Program-made: the position numbers and the translations under genes
Source: an uncultured Ruminococcus sp.
Lineage (GTDB): Bacteria > Bacillota > Clostridia > Oscillospirales > Ruminococcaceae
Assembly: GCF_946415235.1 (NCBI RefSeq)
Contig: NZ_CAMKRR010000005.1
Span: 46,604 to 110,603 of the forward strand
Reading direction: 5' to 3'
DNA length: 64,000 nt
Shown here: positions 17,586 to 26,415 of the stretch, one piece after another
Layout of the letters: each line of letters begins with the position of its first letter
Position numbering within the stretch: the stretch's first letter is position 1
The notes under the pieces: generated by a model
Databases searched by the model: none
Seen by the model: the letters and a program-made list of their open reading frames with translations, nothing else
What the model was told of the DNA's origin: nothing

Positions 17586-17689
17586 CAATAGCCTCCAGTA
17601 ACGCTTCTCTATAGGTGTCCCCCATAAAACAGTGCCCTTTTAATTTGTGAAAATTACGTTAATACGCTGTTAACTTATTACATGGCTGA

Positions 17690-17718
17690 TTGACAATTAT
17701 TCGTCAAAGTGGTATAAT
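17690..17718 (+). promoter_or_regulatory. Consensus SigA promoter for ABC transporter leader
   Basis: TTGACA, 17-base spacer, TATAAT: a perfect match to the housekeeping consensus, more than 200 bases upstream of the gene start, which implies a long 5' leader. Confidence 0.88.
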
Positions 17719-17724
17719 TAATGT

Positions 17725-17855
17725 GTACTAAATAACCGCCGTAAGGCGGTTATTTACCCGAACAAGGTTCGGGGAGCGCATATTCTTTATGTCAGGCTCA
17801 TTTTTCACCTAAGGGAAAAACAAGGTGCAGGAAAAGCGGGATATCGTTTTTTTGT
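17725..17855 (+). ncRNA. Structured leader or small RNA upstream of ABC transporter
   Basis: Between the promoter and the gene lie successive hairpins: TAAATAACCGCC-GTAA-GGCGGTTATTTA (12-bp perfect stem), CCCGAAC-AAG-GTTCGGG, GAGC...GCTC and CACCT...AGGTG, then AAAAGCG-GGATAT-CGTTTTTTT, which could be a weak terminator. I cannot match it to a known riboswitch. It could be a regulatory leader or an independent small RNA. Confidence 0.5.
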
Positions 17856-17937
17856 TGAGCAGACATTTATTACTTGCGTGACATTTTATCACAGACAACA
17901 TGATAGGGTTAAAAAATCAAAGAAAGCAGGGGATATT

Positions 17938-20900
17938 ATGCTTCAGTTAAAGGACATCGTTAAGGAGTACGGAAGCGGTGAAAATGTTGTTTCTGCCTTG
18001 CAGGGCGTAAGCCTTACCTTCCGTGAAAGTGAGTTCGTGGCGATACTCGGTCATTCGGGCTGCGGAAAAACTACGCTCCTAAACATTATCGGAGGGCTTG
18101 ACCACTATACCTCGGGCGACCTCATAATCAACGGCGTTTCCACAAAGGAGTACAAGGACAGGGACTGGGACGCTTACAGAAATCACTCCATAGGCTTTAT
18201 ATTTCAGAGCTATAACCTGATACCCCATCAGTCGGTGCTCTCAAATGTTGAGCTTGCGCTGACTATTTCGGGCATATCAAAGTCCGAGCGCCGCAAACGC
18301 GCAAAGGAAGCTCTCGAAAAAGTCGGGCTCGGAGATCAGCTCCACAAAAAGCCGAACCAGATGTCGGGCGGTCAGATGCAGCGTGTTGCTATTGCACGAG
18401 CTCTTATAAACGATCCTGATATACTTCTTGCCGACGAGCCTACGGGTGCTCTCGATTCCGAGACATCATTGCAGGTAATGGAGCTCCTCAAGGAGATAGC
18501 AAGCGACAGGCTGGTAATTATGGTAACTCATAACCCCGAGCTTGCGGATAAGTACGCAACCCGTATCGTTAAGATAAAGGACGGCAGGATCACAGGTGAC
18601 AGTGACCCGTACAGCGGTGAAAAGTCCGAAAAGGGCAAAAAGAAAAAGGAAAAAACTGTAAAGTCCAAGGAAAAGACCGATAAAAAGAAAAAGCGGGTAT
18701 CAATGTCCTTCGGTACTGCGGTATCGCTTTCTCTCAATAATCTGCTTACCAAAAAGGGAAGGACTGTTCTTACGGCTTTTGCAGGCTCTATCGGTATCAT
18801 CGGAATTGCTCTGATACTTGCGCTTTCTACGGGTATAAACGAGCTTATCGACAGCATACAGGAAGAGACCCTTTCCTCTTATCCTCTGGAGATATTGCGT
18901 GAGAATACGGATACCTCAGGTATGATAGAAGCTCTTATGAACAAGCAGGAGGAGTACGACAGCCGCGAGTTCAGAGATGATACGGTTTATGCCAATACTC
19001 AGGTCTATGATATGTTCAATTCCTTCAATGCTTCCGCGAAGCAGATAAACAATATGAAGGATTTCAAGACCTTTCTTGATAATGACAGTGTTATCAAAGA
19101 GAAGTCAAATGCCGTAAGCTACGGATATGACCTTAAAATGCCCGTATTTACAAAGTCTCCCTCGGGTGAGATCATAAAAGTCGATTTTATGGATATGTAC
19201 AGCAAGGCTCTCGGAATGGGCGAGTCCGATATAATGACAGCTTCCATGAACAATCCTATGGCTGGCATGGAAATGCAGGCTTTCGGTCTCAACGTCATGG
19301 AGCAGCTGCTCCCTGGAGAAAACGGCGAGCCTGTAAACGATATAGTCAAGGAGCAGTATGAGCTCGTAGACGGCAGCTGGCCCGAGAACTACGATGAGAC
19401 TGTTGTAGTTCTCACGCGGAACAACGAGATACCCGATATCATAGTGTACGCACTCGGTCTGAAGGATCAGGAAGGCTTCAATGAAAAGCTCAAGGCTATC
19501 ATGAGCAATCAGGAAATAACCGATTACGGTCAGCTCGAATGGAGCCTTGATGAGATAAAAGAGAAGAAGTTCAAGATGATACTTCCCTGTGAGTACTATC
19601 AGAAAGAGATCGTCGGAAACGGTTACAACGATCTTACCTCAACTCAGACAGGTCTCGATTATCTGTTCAGTTCGGATGATATCGGATCGGATATAAAGAT
19701 AGTCGGATTTATCCGTCCGCGCGAAGGTGTAAAGGCTCCGATGCTGAAAAGCTATGTAGCTTATACGCATCTGCTTACGGATCATGTTATAGAAAAGACA
19801 AACAGCAGCGATATCGTCAGGGCGCAGCTGAAAGATCACGAGAATGATATAGTTTCGGGAAAAAAGTTCATGACAGATGACTATGCTGAGCCTACTCCCG
19901 AGGAAAAAGCCGAGACGGCAAAATCTTTTATCAAAAATGCCGATACCGATACCAAGGCTGATATCTTCAGGCTTGTGGCGGCTCAGCCCGACCCGAAGCA
20001 GGCCGATGCTCAGGTGGCAGAGGCTTTGAAGGACTTCGACAGAAATGAATTCATAAAGCAGATAACGGAAATGTATTCCGCCGAGCTGGGAGTAGACGCT
20101 TCTCAGGTCACCGCCTTTGTAAGTCAGATGAGCGACGAGGAGATAAAGAGCTACGCGGAACAGGCTATAAGGGAGCAGATAGCAGAGCAGTATGCGAAAA
20201 TGTCACAGGAGCAGCTGGGCTCCCTCGGCAATGCCGAGCTTGCCGCAATGCTGGATAACACTGAAATAAGCCTTGACAATTACGGAGTGATATTTGAGAA
20301 ATATACTCCCGAGGAGATATCCTCTTCATCTTATGATGACGTTTTAAAGCTTCTCGGAGTTGCGGATGAAGACGATCCGTCAATGGTGCATATCTATGCA
20401 AGCAGCTTTGAGGACAAGGACGATATAGCAGCTGCTATACAGCGCTATAATGACGGAGCAAAGGAAGCGGACGTCATACATTATACAGATGTGGTCGCTC
20501 TTCTTATGTCGTCTGTCACGGGTATTATAAGCGGTATCTCATATCTGCTCATAGCCTTTGTGGGTATCTCTCTTGTAGTATCGTCGATAATGATAGGTAT
20601 AATCACCTATATATCAGTCCTTGAGCGTACACGTGAGATAGGAATACTCAGAGCTATAGGTGCTTCAAAGAGAAATGTACGTACTGTATTCAATGCGGAG
20701 ACCCTTCTTGTGGGACTTGCTGCCGGACTTATCGGCATAGGCGTTTCGGTACTGCTTACGATACCGATAAATGCTATAATACACAATGTAACGTCACTTG
20801 ATAATCTCAATGCTCATGTACCTGTGGCAGGTGCGGTGATACTTGTTATAATCAGCATGGTGCTTACACTTATCGCAGGACTTATCCCTGCGGGCGTTGC

Positions 20901-20940
20901 CGCAAGAAAAGACCCCGTTGTTGCACTCAGAACAGAATGA
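17938..20940 (+). CDS. Fused ABC ATPase-permease, MacB/FtsX type
   Basis: The start at 17938 (AGGGGAT upstream) gives a protein opening at the ATPase domain MLQLKDIVKEYG; the track start adds 20 unlikely residues. The ATPase is complete: Walker A GHSGCGKTT (about 37), Q-loop FQSYNLIPHQ, signature MSGGQMQRVAIARAL (about 141), Walker B ILLADEPTGALDS, and H-loop VTHNPE. A Lys-rich linker follows, then one membrane helix (about 278-300), a large extracellular domain of about 550 residues and three C-terminal helices with an FtsX-like ERTREIGILRAIGASKRN. Such fused transporters export peptides, drugs or lipids, or act as mechanotransmitters; the substrate is unknown. Its transcript has a long structured leader. 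Confidence 0.92.
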   Translation: MLQLKDIVKEYGSGENVVSALQGVSLTFRESEFVAILGHSGCGKTTLLNIIGGLDHYTSGDLIINGVSTKEYKDRDWDAYRNHSIGFIFQSYNLIPHQSVLSNVELALTISGISKSERRKRAKEALEKVGLGDQLHKKPNQMSGGQMQRVAIARALINDPDILLADEPTGALDSETSLQVMELLKEIASDRLVIMVTHNPELADKYATRIVKIKDGRITGDSDPYSGEKSEKGKKKKEKTVKSKEKTDKKKKRVSMSFGTAVSLSLNNLLTKKGRTVLTAFAGSIGIIGIALILALSTGINELIDSIQEETLSSYPLEILRENTDTSGMIEALMNKQEEYDSREFRDDTVYANTQVYDMFNSFNASAKQINNMKDFKTFLDNDSVIKEKSNAVSYGYDLKMPVFTKSPSGEIIKVDFMDMYSKALGMGESDIMTASMNNPMAGMEMQAFGLNVMEQLLPGENGEPVNDIVKEQYELVDGSWPENYDETVVVLTRNNEIPDIIVYALGLKDQEGFNEKLKAIMSNQEITDYGQLEWSLDEIKEKKFKMILPCEYYQKEIVGNGYNDLTSTQTGLDYLFSSDDIGSDIKIVGFIRPREGVKAPMLKSYVAYTHLLTDHVIEKTNSSDIVRAQLKDHENDIVSGKKFMTDDYAEPTPEEKAETAKSFIKNADTDTKADIFRLVAAQPDPKQADAQVAEALKDFDRNEFIKQITEMYSAELGVDASQVTAFVSQMSDEEIKSYAEQAIREQIAEQYAKMSQEQLGSLGNAELAAMLDNTEISLDNYGVIFEKYTPEEISSSSYDDVLKLLGVADEDDPSMVHIYASSFEDKDDIAAAIQRYNDGAKEADVIHYTDVVALLMSSVTGIISGISYLLIAFVGISLVVSSIMIGIITYISVLERTREIGILRAIGASKRNVRTVFNAETLLVGLAAGLIGIGVSVLLTIPINAIIHNVTSLDNLNAHVPVAGAVILVIISMVLTLIAGLIPAGVAARKDPVVALRTE

Positions 20941-20992
20941 TAAAAAAGGAATGTATATAGACGGCACACATAAAGCAGTTTATATGATTTAA

Positions 20993-21033
20993 AAATCAAA
21001 ACCACCCGTTCAACGCGGGTGGTTTTGATTTTG
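20993..21033. terminator. Strong bidirectional terminator
   Basis: AAATCAAAACCACCCG-TTCAACG-CGGGTGGTTTTGATTT, a 16-bp stem between the convergent ABC transporter and PRPP synthetase genes, with T-rich arms in both directions. Confidence 0.9.
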
Positions 21034-21065
21034 TAAAATTCGGATTAAAAGTCTTTGGAAATAGG

Positions 21066-21110
21066 TTCGGGGAAAACTTTCCTCAGAAAGTTTTCCCCGA
21101 TAAATAACTT
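21066..21110 (-). repeat. Hairpin repeat, right copy flanking the ABC gene
   Basis: TCGGGGAAAACTTTC-CTCA-GAAAGTTTTCCCCGA is a 15-bp stem followed by TAAATAACTT. It is the inverted and better preserved counterpart of the element at 17543-17585. Confidence 0.65.
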
Positions 21111-21160
21111 TAAACTTCTATAAAAGTGCCAAACTTATAGCAGCGTCCAATTTAAATTTA

Positions 21161-22306
21161 TTACTTCATGCCGTATTTTTTGAGAAGAGTTTCGATCTTA
21201 ATATGAGGATCGATTATCTTGCTGATAGATACATCATGATTGATAGCTTCAATGAAATAAGCGATATATTTGGAAACATCGACCTCGTGGAACCACTGTC
21301 TGCTGAGCAGCTCGGGAGTTCTGTATGTGAGGTTCGTACCGAATACACCGTCGATAGTGCCCTCCTCATACGCCTTGTCGAACTTTTCAAGGCCGTTTGT
21401 GAAGATAGCGTAAGTAGCGTAAGCGAAGATCCTTCCCGCATTCTTTTTCTTGAGAGCGGAAGCAACGTCGAGCATGGACTCACCCGATGAGATGATATCG
21501 TCCGAAACGAATATATCCTTGCCCTCAACGGGATTTCCGAGGTACTCATGAGCTACGATAGGATTGCGTCCGTTTACAATGGTGGAGTAGTCTCTTCTCT
21601 TGTAGAACATACCCATTTCAACGCCGAGAACGGAAGCATAGTACATATTTCTGTTGAGAGCGCCCTCATCGGGGCTTACGACCATGAACTTCTCCTTATT
21701 GAAGCTGATATCCTTTATGTCCTTGAGCATAGCCTTGAGGACCTGATAGGTAGGCATTACGTTATCAAAGCCCATAAGGGGTATAGCATTCTGAACTCTC
21801 GGGTCATGAGCATCGAAAGTAACGATATTGGATACGCCCATAGCTTCAAGCTCCTGGAGAGCGCAGGCACAGTCAAGTGATTCACGGTAGCTTCTTCTGT
21901 GCTGGCGTCCGCCGTAAAGAGTAGGCATAATGACAGTTATGCGGTGAGCCTTTCCGCTTGCCGCCTGGATTATTCTTTTAAGGTCCTGAAAATGGTCATC
22001 GGGAGACATAGCATTCTGCATTCCGAAATAATCATACTTTATGCTGTAGTTTCCCACGTCAACGATGATAAAAAGGTCCTTGCCGCGAATAGTAGACTTG
22101 ATAAATCCCTTTCCGTCGCCGGAAGAAAATCTCGGGCATTCGCTCTCAACGAGGAAAGTATCCACATTGATGCCGCCTTTTCCTGCCCAGTCAACGAGAT
22201 AATCGTCGATCTTCTTTCCCAGCTCTGTAACGCTGTTCATAGCGATAATGCCAATAGGTGCAACGTTGGAATCACTGCCGAATAAAATTTCACTTGAAGC
22301 TGTCAT
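21161..22306 (-). CDS. prs: Divergent ribose-phosphate pyrophosphokinase
   Basis: PRPP synthetase makes phosphoribosyl pyrophosphate from ribose 5-phosphate and ATP for nucleotide, His and Trp synthesis. The C-terminal half shows the PRPP-binding loop FVSDDIISSGESM (about 268) and VVSPDEGALNR. The N-terminal half is unlike the usual 315-residue enzyme: the ATP-loop position reads YGGRQHRR, the expected FSDGE region is replaced by FSSGDGKGF, and the chain is 381 residues long. It may therefore be a Clostridial variant with different control, or a paralogue. It ends close to the strong terminator at 20993 and lies downstream of ppa on the same strand. Confidence 0.82.
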   Translation of the reverse strand: MTASSEILFGSDSNVAPIGIIAMNSVTELGKKIDDYLVDWAGKGGINVDTFLVESECPRFSSGDGKGFIKSTIRGKDLFIIVDVGNYSIKYDYFGMQNAMSPDDHFQDLKRIIQAASGKAHRITVIMPTLYGGRQHRRSYRESLDCACALQELEAMGVSNIVTFDAHDPRVQNAIPLMGFDNVMPTYQVLKAMLKDIKDISFNKEKFMVVSPDEGALNRNMYYASVLGVEMGMFYKRRDYSTIVNGRNPIVAHEYLGNPVEGKDIFVSDDIISSGESMLDVASALKKKNAGRIFAYATYAIFTNGLEKFDKAYEEGTIDGVFGTNLTYRTPELLSRQWFHEVDVSKYIAYFIEAINHDVSISKIIDPHIKIETLLKKYGMK

Positions 22307-22377
22307 AATACTGTTTTCGCACGTAAATACGCACGATACTCCTTTCGCTTTTTAGTCATTTTCGGTCAAAGCTCAGC

Positions 22378-22908
22378 TTACTTGCAGAAATACTCGATAT
22401 AGCGGTCAATATCCCCGCTGATTATCTCTTTCGCAATGTCTGCATGATCGACCTCGTTAACGGCTGTTGTTTTGTTTTCAAGTTCCTTGTAAACCTTGAA
22501 GAAATGTGTCATTTCATCAAAAATATGCTTTGGGAGCTCCTCGATATCCTTGTACATATTGTAATTCGGATCCTCAAACGGTATGGCAATGATCTTTTCA
22601 TCGCGGTGACCGTTATCGAGCATTCTGATAACTCCGATGGGATAGCATCTTACCAGAGTGAGCGGCATGAGCTGTTCCGAACAGAGCACCAGTACATCAA
22701 GGGGGTCATTGTCGTCTGAATAAGTCCTTGGGATAAACCCGTAATTTGCAGGGTAATGAGTGGAAGTATAGAGGATACGGTCCATTTTTATAAGACCTGT
22801 TTCCTTGTCAAGCTCATACTTGATCTTGCTTCCCTTGCCGATCTCTATCACCGCTATAAAATCATCGGGAGTTATTCTCTTTGGACTGATCTTGTGCCAG
22901 ATATTCAT
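22378..22908 (-). CDS. ppa: Family I inorganic pyrophosphatase
   Basis: Hydrolyses pyrophosphate to two phosphates and so pulls biosynthetic reactions forward. The track start at 22953 is replaced by the ATG at 22908, which has GGAGGG 5 bases upstream. Motifs: [37 protein letters not shown] with the signature Asp cluster, and the C-terminal [11 protein letters not shown]. The length of 176 residues is normal. It is upstream of the PRPP synthetase gene, with a 70-base gap, and probably cotranscribed. Confidence 0.95.
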   Translation of the reverse strand: MNIWHKISPKRITPDDFIAVIEIGKGSKIKYELDKETGLIKMDRILYTSTHYPANYGFIPRTYSDDNDPLDVLVLCSEQLMPLTLVRCYPIGVIRMLDNGHRDEKIIAIPFEDPNYNMYKDIEELPKHIFDEMTHFFKVYKELENKTTAVNEVDHADIAKEIISGDIDRYIEYFCK

Positions 22909-23000
22909 AAATTCCCTCCAAAGGAAACTGACCGTACACATCGGTACGGACACAGAAATATTGATAAAGCCATTAAGTATGACGTTATCCCCTACTAATT

Positions 23001-23028
23001 AGTATACCATTTTTTTGAGATTTGTCAA
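23001..23028 (-). promoter_or_regulatory. SigA-type promoter for ppa-prs
   Basis: On the minus strand TTGACA, 16-base spacer, TATACT, about 95 bases before the ppa start. Confidence 0.75.
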
Positions 23029-23125
23029 TATACGCTTTCATTTTCAGCATTTATTATAAATTATCAGAAAATCATGAAGTTTTTTCGTCTTTTAGCCTTT
23101 GCACCGAGAAAATTCGGATATTTAA

Positions 23126-23171
23126 CAATATTCCTAAAAAAAGCCGTTTTATTAATAAAACGTGAATATTG
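23126..23171. promoter_or_regulatory. Nested palindrome upstream of GGDEF gene
   Basis: CAATATTC...GAATATTG encloses a perfect 18-base palindrome CGTTTTATTAATAAAACG, 27-70 bases upstream of the likely promoter. A candidate operator for a dimeric regulator. The rest of the 22909-23275 gap is AT-rich with no ORF. Confidence 0.45.
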
Positions 23172-23197
23172 CTAATGAATATTATATTATATTTCTC

Positions 23198-23226
23198 TTG
23201 CTTTTTGTGTAAAAATATAGTAAAAT
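23198..23226 (+). promoter_or_regulatory. Probable SigA promoter for GGDEF gene
   Basis: TTGCTT, 17-base spacer, TAAAAT, about 45 bases before the start codon. Confidence 0.6.
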
Positions 23227-23275
23227 ATATTTGTATTATTTCGTTTAGGATACTTTGAGGGGGATGAAATTCTTT

Positions 23276-25207
23276 ATGATTGGTTCAAGGATCGCAGTAA
23301 TAATCGAAGAGATCGGTCAAAGCTATCAAAGCACCATTTTAAGCGGAATAAATCAGGGTGCAAAGGAATTTGGCTTAAACATCGCAGCTTTCACCTCTTT
23401 CAGCGGCGATATGGATAATCCTCGCCATGACATGGGCGAATTCAATATTTTCAGCCTTTCCGACTTCAAGGACTTTGACGGCGCGATACTTCTCACAAAC
23501 ACTCTTTCATACAAGCCCGTTGTCAATGACATTATCGAAAGGATAAAAAGGGCGGGTATACCGACAGTCAGCATCGACAACGATATAAAGGGCTTTTATT
23601 ACATCGGAAGCGACAACTTCTCGGCAATGCGGAGCATCACCGAGCATATGATAAATGTCCACGGATTTACAAGATTTGCATATATCTCAGGTCCCGGAGG
23701 CAACCCCGAAAGCTCCGAAAGGCTTGCGGGCTTCTGCACAGCCCTTGAGGAAAAGGGGCTTGAAATATCCGACGGCGCCATATTCTACGGAGATTTCCGT
23801 CCTCCCTCGGGAAAGATCGCTGTTGAGCACTTCCTTGAGGAGCTTCCCGAGCTTCCGCAGGCAATAATATGTGCCAACGATGTGATGGCTGCTTCCGCCA
23901 TAGCGGCGCTCAGAGCCAACGGCTACAGCGTCCCTGACGATATAGCCGTAACAGGCTTCGACAACACATACAACACCCATAACTACCTTGTAGAGCTCAC
24001 GTCCGTTGACCGTCCTCTTGAGCTTTCGGGACTTCTCGCCTGCCAGATGCTGTACAATCATCTCAACAAGATCCCGCAGGACAGAAAGCTCCTGCTGAAT
24101 ATGACTCCGCATTTTACCGAGAGCTGCGGCTGCTCACACAATGCGCTTTCCGATGTCACCGAGCTCAAGGAGCTCAATTTCAGAAATTATACCAATTTCG
24201 AGAACGTACAGATATATATGGCAGTCCTTAACCGTATGTCCACGCAGCTTCTTGCCTGCAACAGCTTTGACGACTATATATGCACACTGAAAAAAGCCGC
24301 ATCGGAAATACGTCCCGATGAGTTTTACTTCTGTCTGTGCGACAACTGGAACATCGAATCGGCTATAGACACTTCCATGACACTCGACGGAGTTGACAAC
24401 TCAGTACCCATGGCGTACACAGATGAAGTCACGATACCCATAGCCTATGTCAACGGTCACTTTATCCACTGTGACAAGCTGAAATCGAAGAAGGTCTTTC
24501 CGCCGCCTGCGAAAAACGGCAAAGCGGGAAAGCTTTACTACATCACTCCCCTTCATTTCGGCGAACGCTGTCTCGGATACATGATAATCCGAAGCTCGCG
24601 GCTTGAGCTCCAGAACATAATGTTTGAGACATTCGTAATAAACGTATGCAACTCTCTCGAAAACATGAGAAAGCTGATGTGCCTTGAATACGCCGTAAAA
24701 CGCCTCGGCAACCTGTACGTGCAGGATACCTTCTCGGGTATTTACAACCGCAACGGCTTTGTCCACGCTACAAACGACATCTATCACGAATGTATCGAAA
24801 AGCAGCATGAGATCATGCTTATGTTCATTGACCTTGACGGGCTGAAAAACATAAACGACACTTTCGGTCACAGCACAGGCGACAAGGCAATATGCTGCAT
24901 CGCGGATGTGCTCAGGGAGTCCTGCTGCAGCGGAGAGATTTTCTGCCGTTTCGGCGGTGACGAGTTCATAGTGTTCGGTGCAGACTATACACAGGAAATG
25001 GCTGACGACCTTAATGCCGTAATACAGAACAATATCAAGCACATCAACGACAGTGCCATATACCCGTTCACTCTGAGTGCAAGTGCAGGCTTTGTTATCG
25101 CGACCCCAAAGGTCGGAAAAGATATCTTCTACTTTGTGACCGAAGCCGACAAGAAGATGTACAACGAAAAACGCAAGAAAAAGCACTCACAATACCTGAA
25201 ATCATAG
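23276..25207 (+). CDS. Diguanylate cyclase with LacI-type ligand sensor
   Basis: Makes the second messenger cyclic di-GMP from two GTP. The track start (TTG 23255) is unlikely; GAGGGGG precedes the ATG at 23276. Residues about 1-285 resemble the periplasmic-binding-protein-like sensor of LacI regulators (IAVIIEEIGQSYQSTILSGINQGA, VSIDNDIKGFYYIGSDNF, AIICANDVMAASAIAALRANG, IAVTGFDN), without a DNA-binding domain and without a signal peptide. The middle (300-480) is GAF-like. The C-terminal GGDEF domain is intact (FCRFGGDEFIVFG, about 560) and has DLDGLKNINDTFGH. A cytoplasmic sugar or nucleoside sensor controlling c-di-GMP is inferred. Confidence 0.9.
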   Translation: MIGSRIAVIIEEIGQSYQSTILSGINQGAKEFGLNIAAFTSFSGDMDNPRHDMGEFNIFSLSDFKDFDGAILLTNTLSYKPVVNDIIERIKRAGIPTVSIDNDIKGFYYIGSDNFSAMRSITEHMINVHGFTRFAYISGPGGNPESSERLAGFCTALEEKGLEISDGAIFYGDFRPPSGKIAVEHFLEELPELPQAIICANDVMAASAIAALRANGYSVPDDIAVTGFDNTYNTHNYLVELTSVDRPLELSGLLACQMLYNHLNKIPQDRKLLLNMTPHFTESCGCSHNALSDVTELKELNFRNYTNFENVQIYMAVLNRMSTQLLACNSFDDYICTLKKAASEIRPDEFYFCLCDNWNIESAIDTSMTLDGVDNSVPMAYTDEVTIPIAYVNGHFIHCDKLKSKKVFPPPAKNGKAGKLYYITPLHFGERCLGYMIIRSSRLELQNIMFETFVINVCNSLENMRKLMCLEYAVKRLGNLYVQDTFSGIYNRNGFVHATNDIYHECIEKQHEIMLMFIDLDGLKNINDTFGHSTGDKAICCIADVLRESCCSGEIFCRFGGDEFIVFGADYTQEMADDLNAVIQNNIKHINDSAIYPFTLSASAGFVIATPKVGKDIFYFVTEADKKMYNEKRKKKHSQYLKS

Positions 25208-25285
25208 CATAAGCCGCTGTCATTAAAGGCAGCGGCTAAAAAAAGCTTTGATTATGAACAAATTGTAAACTTTCGCTGCCTGTGA

Positions 25286-25314
25286 TAGACTTGCTTTTGA
25301 TTACATGATATAAT
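25286..25314 (+). promoter_or_regulatory. Promoter for tRNA-Ala
   Basis: TAGACT, 17-base spacer, TATAAT, 15 bases before the mature tRNA 5' end. Confidence 0.7.
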
Positions 25315-25328
25315 TAGAAAGTACTCAC

Positions 25329-25401
25329 GGGCCCGTAGCTCAGTTGGGAGAGCGCTGCGTTCGCAACGCAGAGGCCGAGGGTTCGATCCCCTTCGGGTCC
25401 A
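25329..25401 (+). tRNA. tRNA-Ala(CGC)
   Basis: The 73 bases fold as a full cloverleaf: acceptor GGGCCCG/CGGGTCC with the G3-T70 wobble pair typical of alanine tRNA, D-arm GCTC...GAGC, anticodon stem CTGCG/CGCAG with loop TTCGCAA (anticodon CGC), T-arm GAGGG-TTCGATC-CCCTT, discriminator A. The CCA end is not encoded. A terminator follows 13 bases later. Confidence 0.95.
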
Positions 25402-25413
25402 TTCCGTATTTTT

Positions 25414-25442
25414 AAATGCTCCGTTATACCGGAGCATTTTTA
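25414..25442 (+). terminator. Terminator after tRNA-Ala
   Basis: AAATGCTCCG-TTATAC-CGGAGCATTT followed by TT; ends the single-tRNA transcript. Confidence 0.85.
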
Positions 25443-25484
25443 TGTGAGGGGGCTAAGCAGCATATCACTTTTGTGCCGGTCAGC

Positions 25485-25513
25485 TTGACACTAATACTAT
25501 GCTGTGATATAAT
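25485..25513 (+). promoter_or_regulatory. Consensus SigA promoter for AraC regulator
   Basis: TTGACA, 17-base spacer, TATAAT, about 40 bases before the gene start. Confidence 0.85.
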
Positions 25514-25548
25514 AATGCTGTAATTCTTATCATGGATGGTGAACTTGC

Positions 25549-26340
25549 TTGAAAATGGACGAGATAGGCTACAATCACAGACACAGCCGCGATTTCTGCG
25601 TAAACAGACCATATGGCACAAAAAGTTGGCTTCTGCTGATCGTAAAAACGCCTGCACACTTCCGTATTGCCAACAAAGATATCAAGACCTCTGCACATTC
25701 GATAATGATATACAGACCGTTCACTCCGCAGTATTACTATCCTGCCACAGATGAATACTTCGATGACTGGATGCACTTTTTCCCCAACGAAAAAGAGCAG
25801 CAGATGATGAACGATCTGAATATACCCTTCGATCGTCCCGTCAACATAGCGGATATCACTGATATGTCCGAAATGATAAGGAGTATGTGTTTCGAGCATT
25901 ACTCGTCAAGTCCGTATAAGGAGCGTTCCATCGACCTTTATTTCCAGCTCCTCATGCTGAAGATATCGGAAAAGGTCAGAAGAATGGCGAATGTAGCCGA
26001 AAGGAACGAGAGCATCTATTCCGAAAAACTCATATGGATACGTCAGTCCATATATCGCTGGCCGAGCCGTGATTACTCCATTGACGATATGGCAAAGGAG
26101 CTTTCTCTCAGCCGTTCACGCTTTCAGCACCTGTATACCGAGACCTTCGGCGTCAGTGTCAACAAGGACGTTATCACGAGCCGCCTCAACAAGGCAGCAG
26201 AGCTTCTGAAAACCACCGATCTCTCGGTAAAGGACGTCGGTGTGAACGTCGGATACGGAAATACATCATATTTTGTAAAGCTCTTCGGAAGCTTCTTCGG
26301 ACAAACGCCCCTCCAGTACAAACAGACCGAGACAAAATAA
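25549..26340 (+). CDS. AraC family transcriptional regulator
   Basis: The last 100 residues hold the double helix-turn-helix of AraC/XylS regulators: SIDDMAKELSLSRSRFQHLYTETFGVS and the second helix with VKDVGVNVGYGNTSYFVKLFGSFFGQTP. The N-terminal 150 residues form the ligand-sensing part (VNRPYGTKSWLLLIVKTPAHFRI looks like the start of an arabinose-type cupin). TTG 25549 with GGTGA 6 bases upstream and ATG 25555 are both possible starts. Regulators of this type usually control sugar use. No obvious target gene is adjacent: the preceding unit is tRNA-Ala and the next gene is convergent, so the regulon is unknown. Confidence 0.88.
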   Translation: MKMDEIGYNHRHSRDFCVNRPYGTKSWLLLIVKTPAHFRIANKDIKTSAHSIMIYRPFTPQYYYPATDEYFDDWMHFFPNEKEQQMMNDLNIPFDRPVNIADITDMSEMIRSMCFEHYSSSPYKERSIDLYFQLLMLKISEKVRRMANVAERNESIYSEKLIWIRQSIYRWPSRDYSIDDMAKELSLSRSRFQHLYTETFGVSVNKDVITSRLNKAAELLKTTDLSVKDVGVNVGYGNTSYFVKLFGSFFGQTPLQYKQTETK

Positions 26341-26344
26341 AGAT

Positions 26345-26415
26345 ACGCCGTCAACAGGAACCTGCGTTCACACGTAATGTATACGTTCCGCTGCATCCTG
26401 TGACGGCGTTTATTT
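26345..26415. terminator. Bidirectional terminator, AraC versus TIR gene
   Basis: ACGCCGTC-A-ACAGGA pairs with TCCTGT-GACGGCGT around a 36-base loop and is followed by TTTATTT. It lies between two convergent genes and directly abuts the TIR gene stop. Confidence 0.75.

Noticed and set aside
17586-17689. Possible transposon end (CTTCTCTATAGGTGTCCCCC region) left of the ABC promoter
   Set aside because: No transposase, matching end or direct repeat can be seen in the window.
25212-25236. Hairpin AGCCGCTG...CAGCGGCT after the GGDEF gene
   Set aside because: It is followed by A residues, not T, on the plus strand; not called as a terminator.
25252-25437. Minus-strand ORF of 61 residues
   Set aside because: It is the antisense of tRNA-Ala and its terminator.
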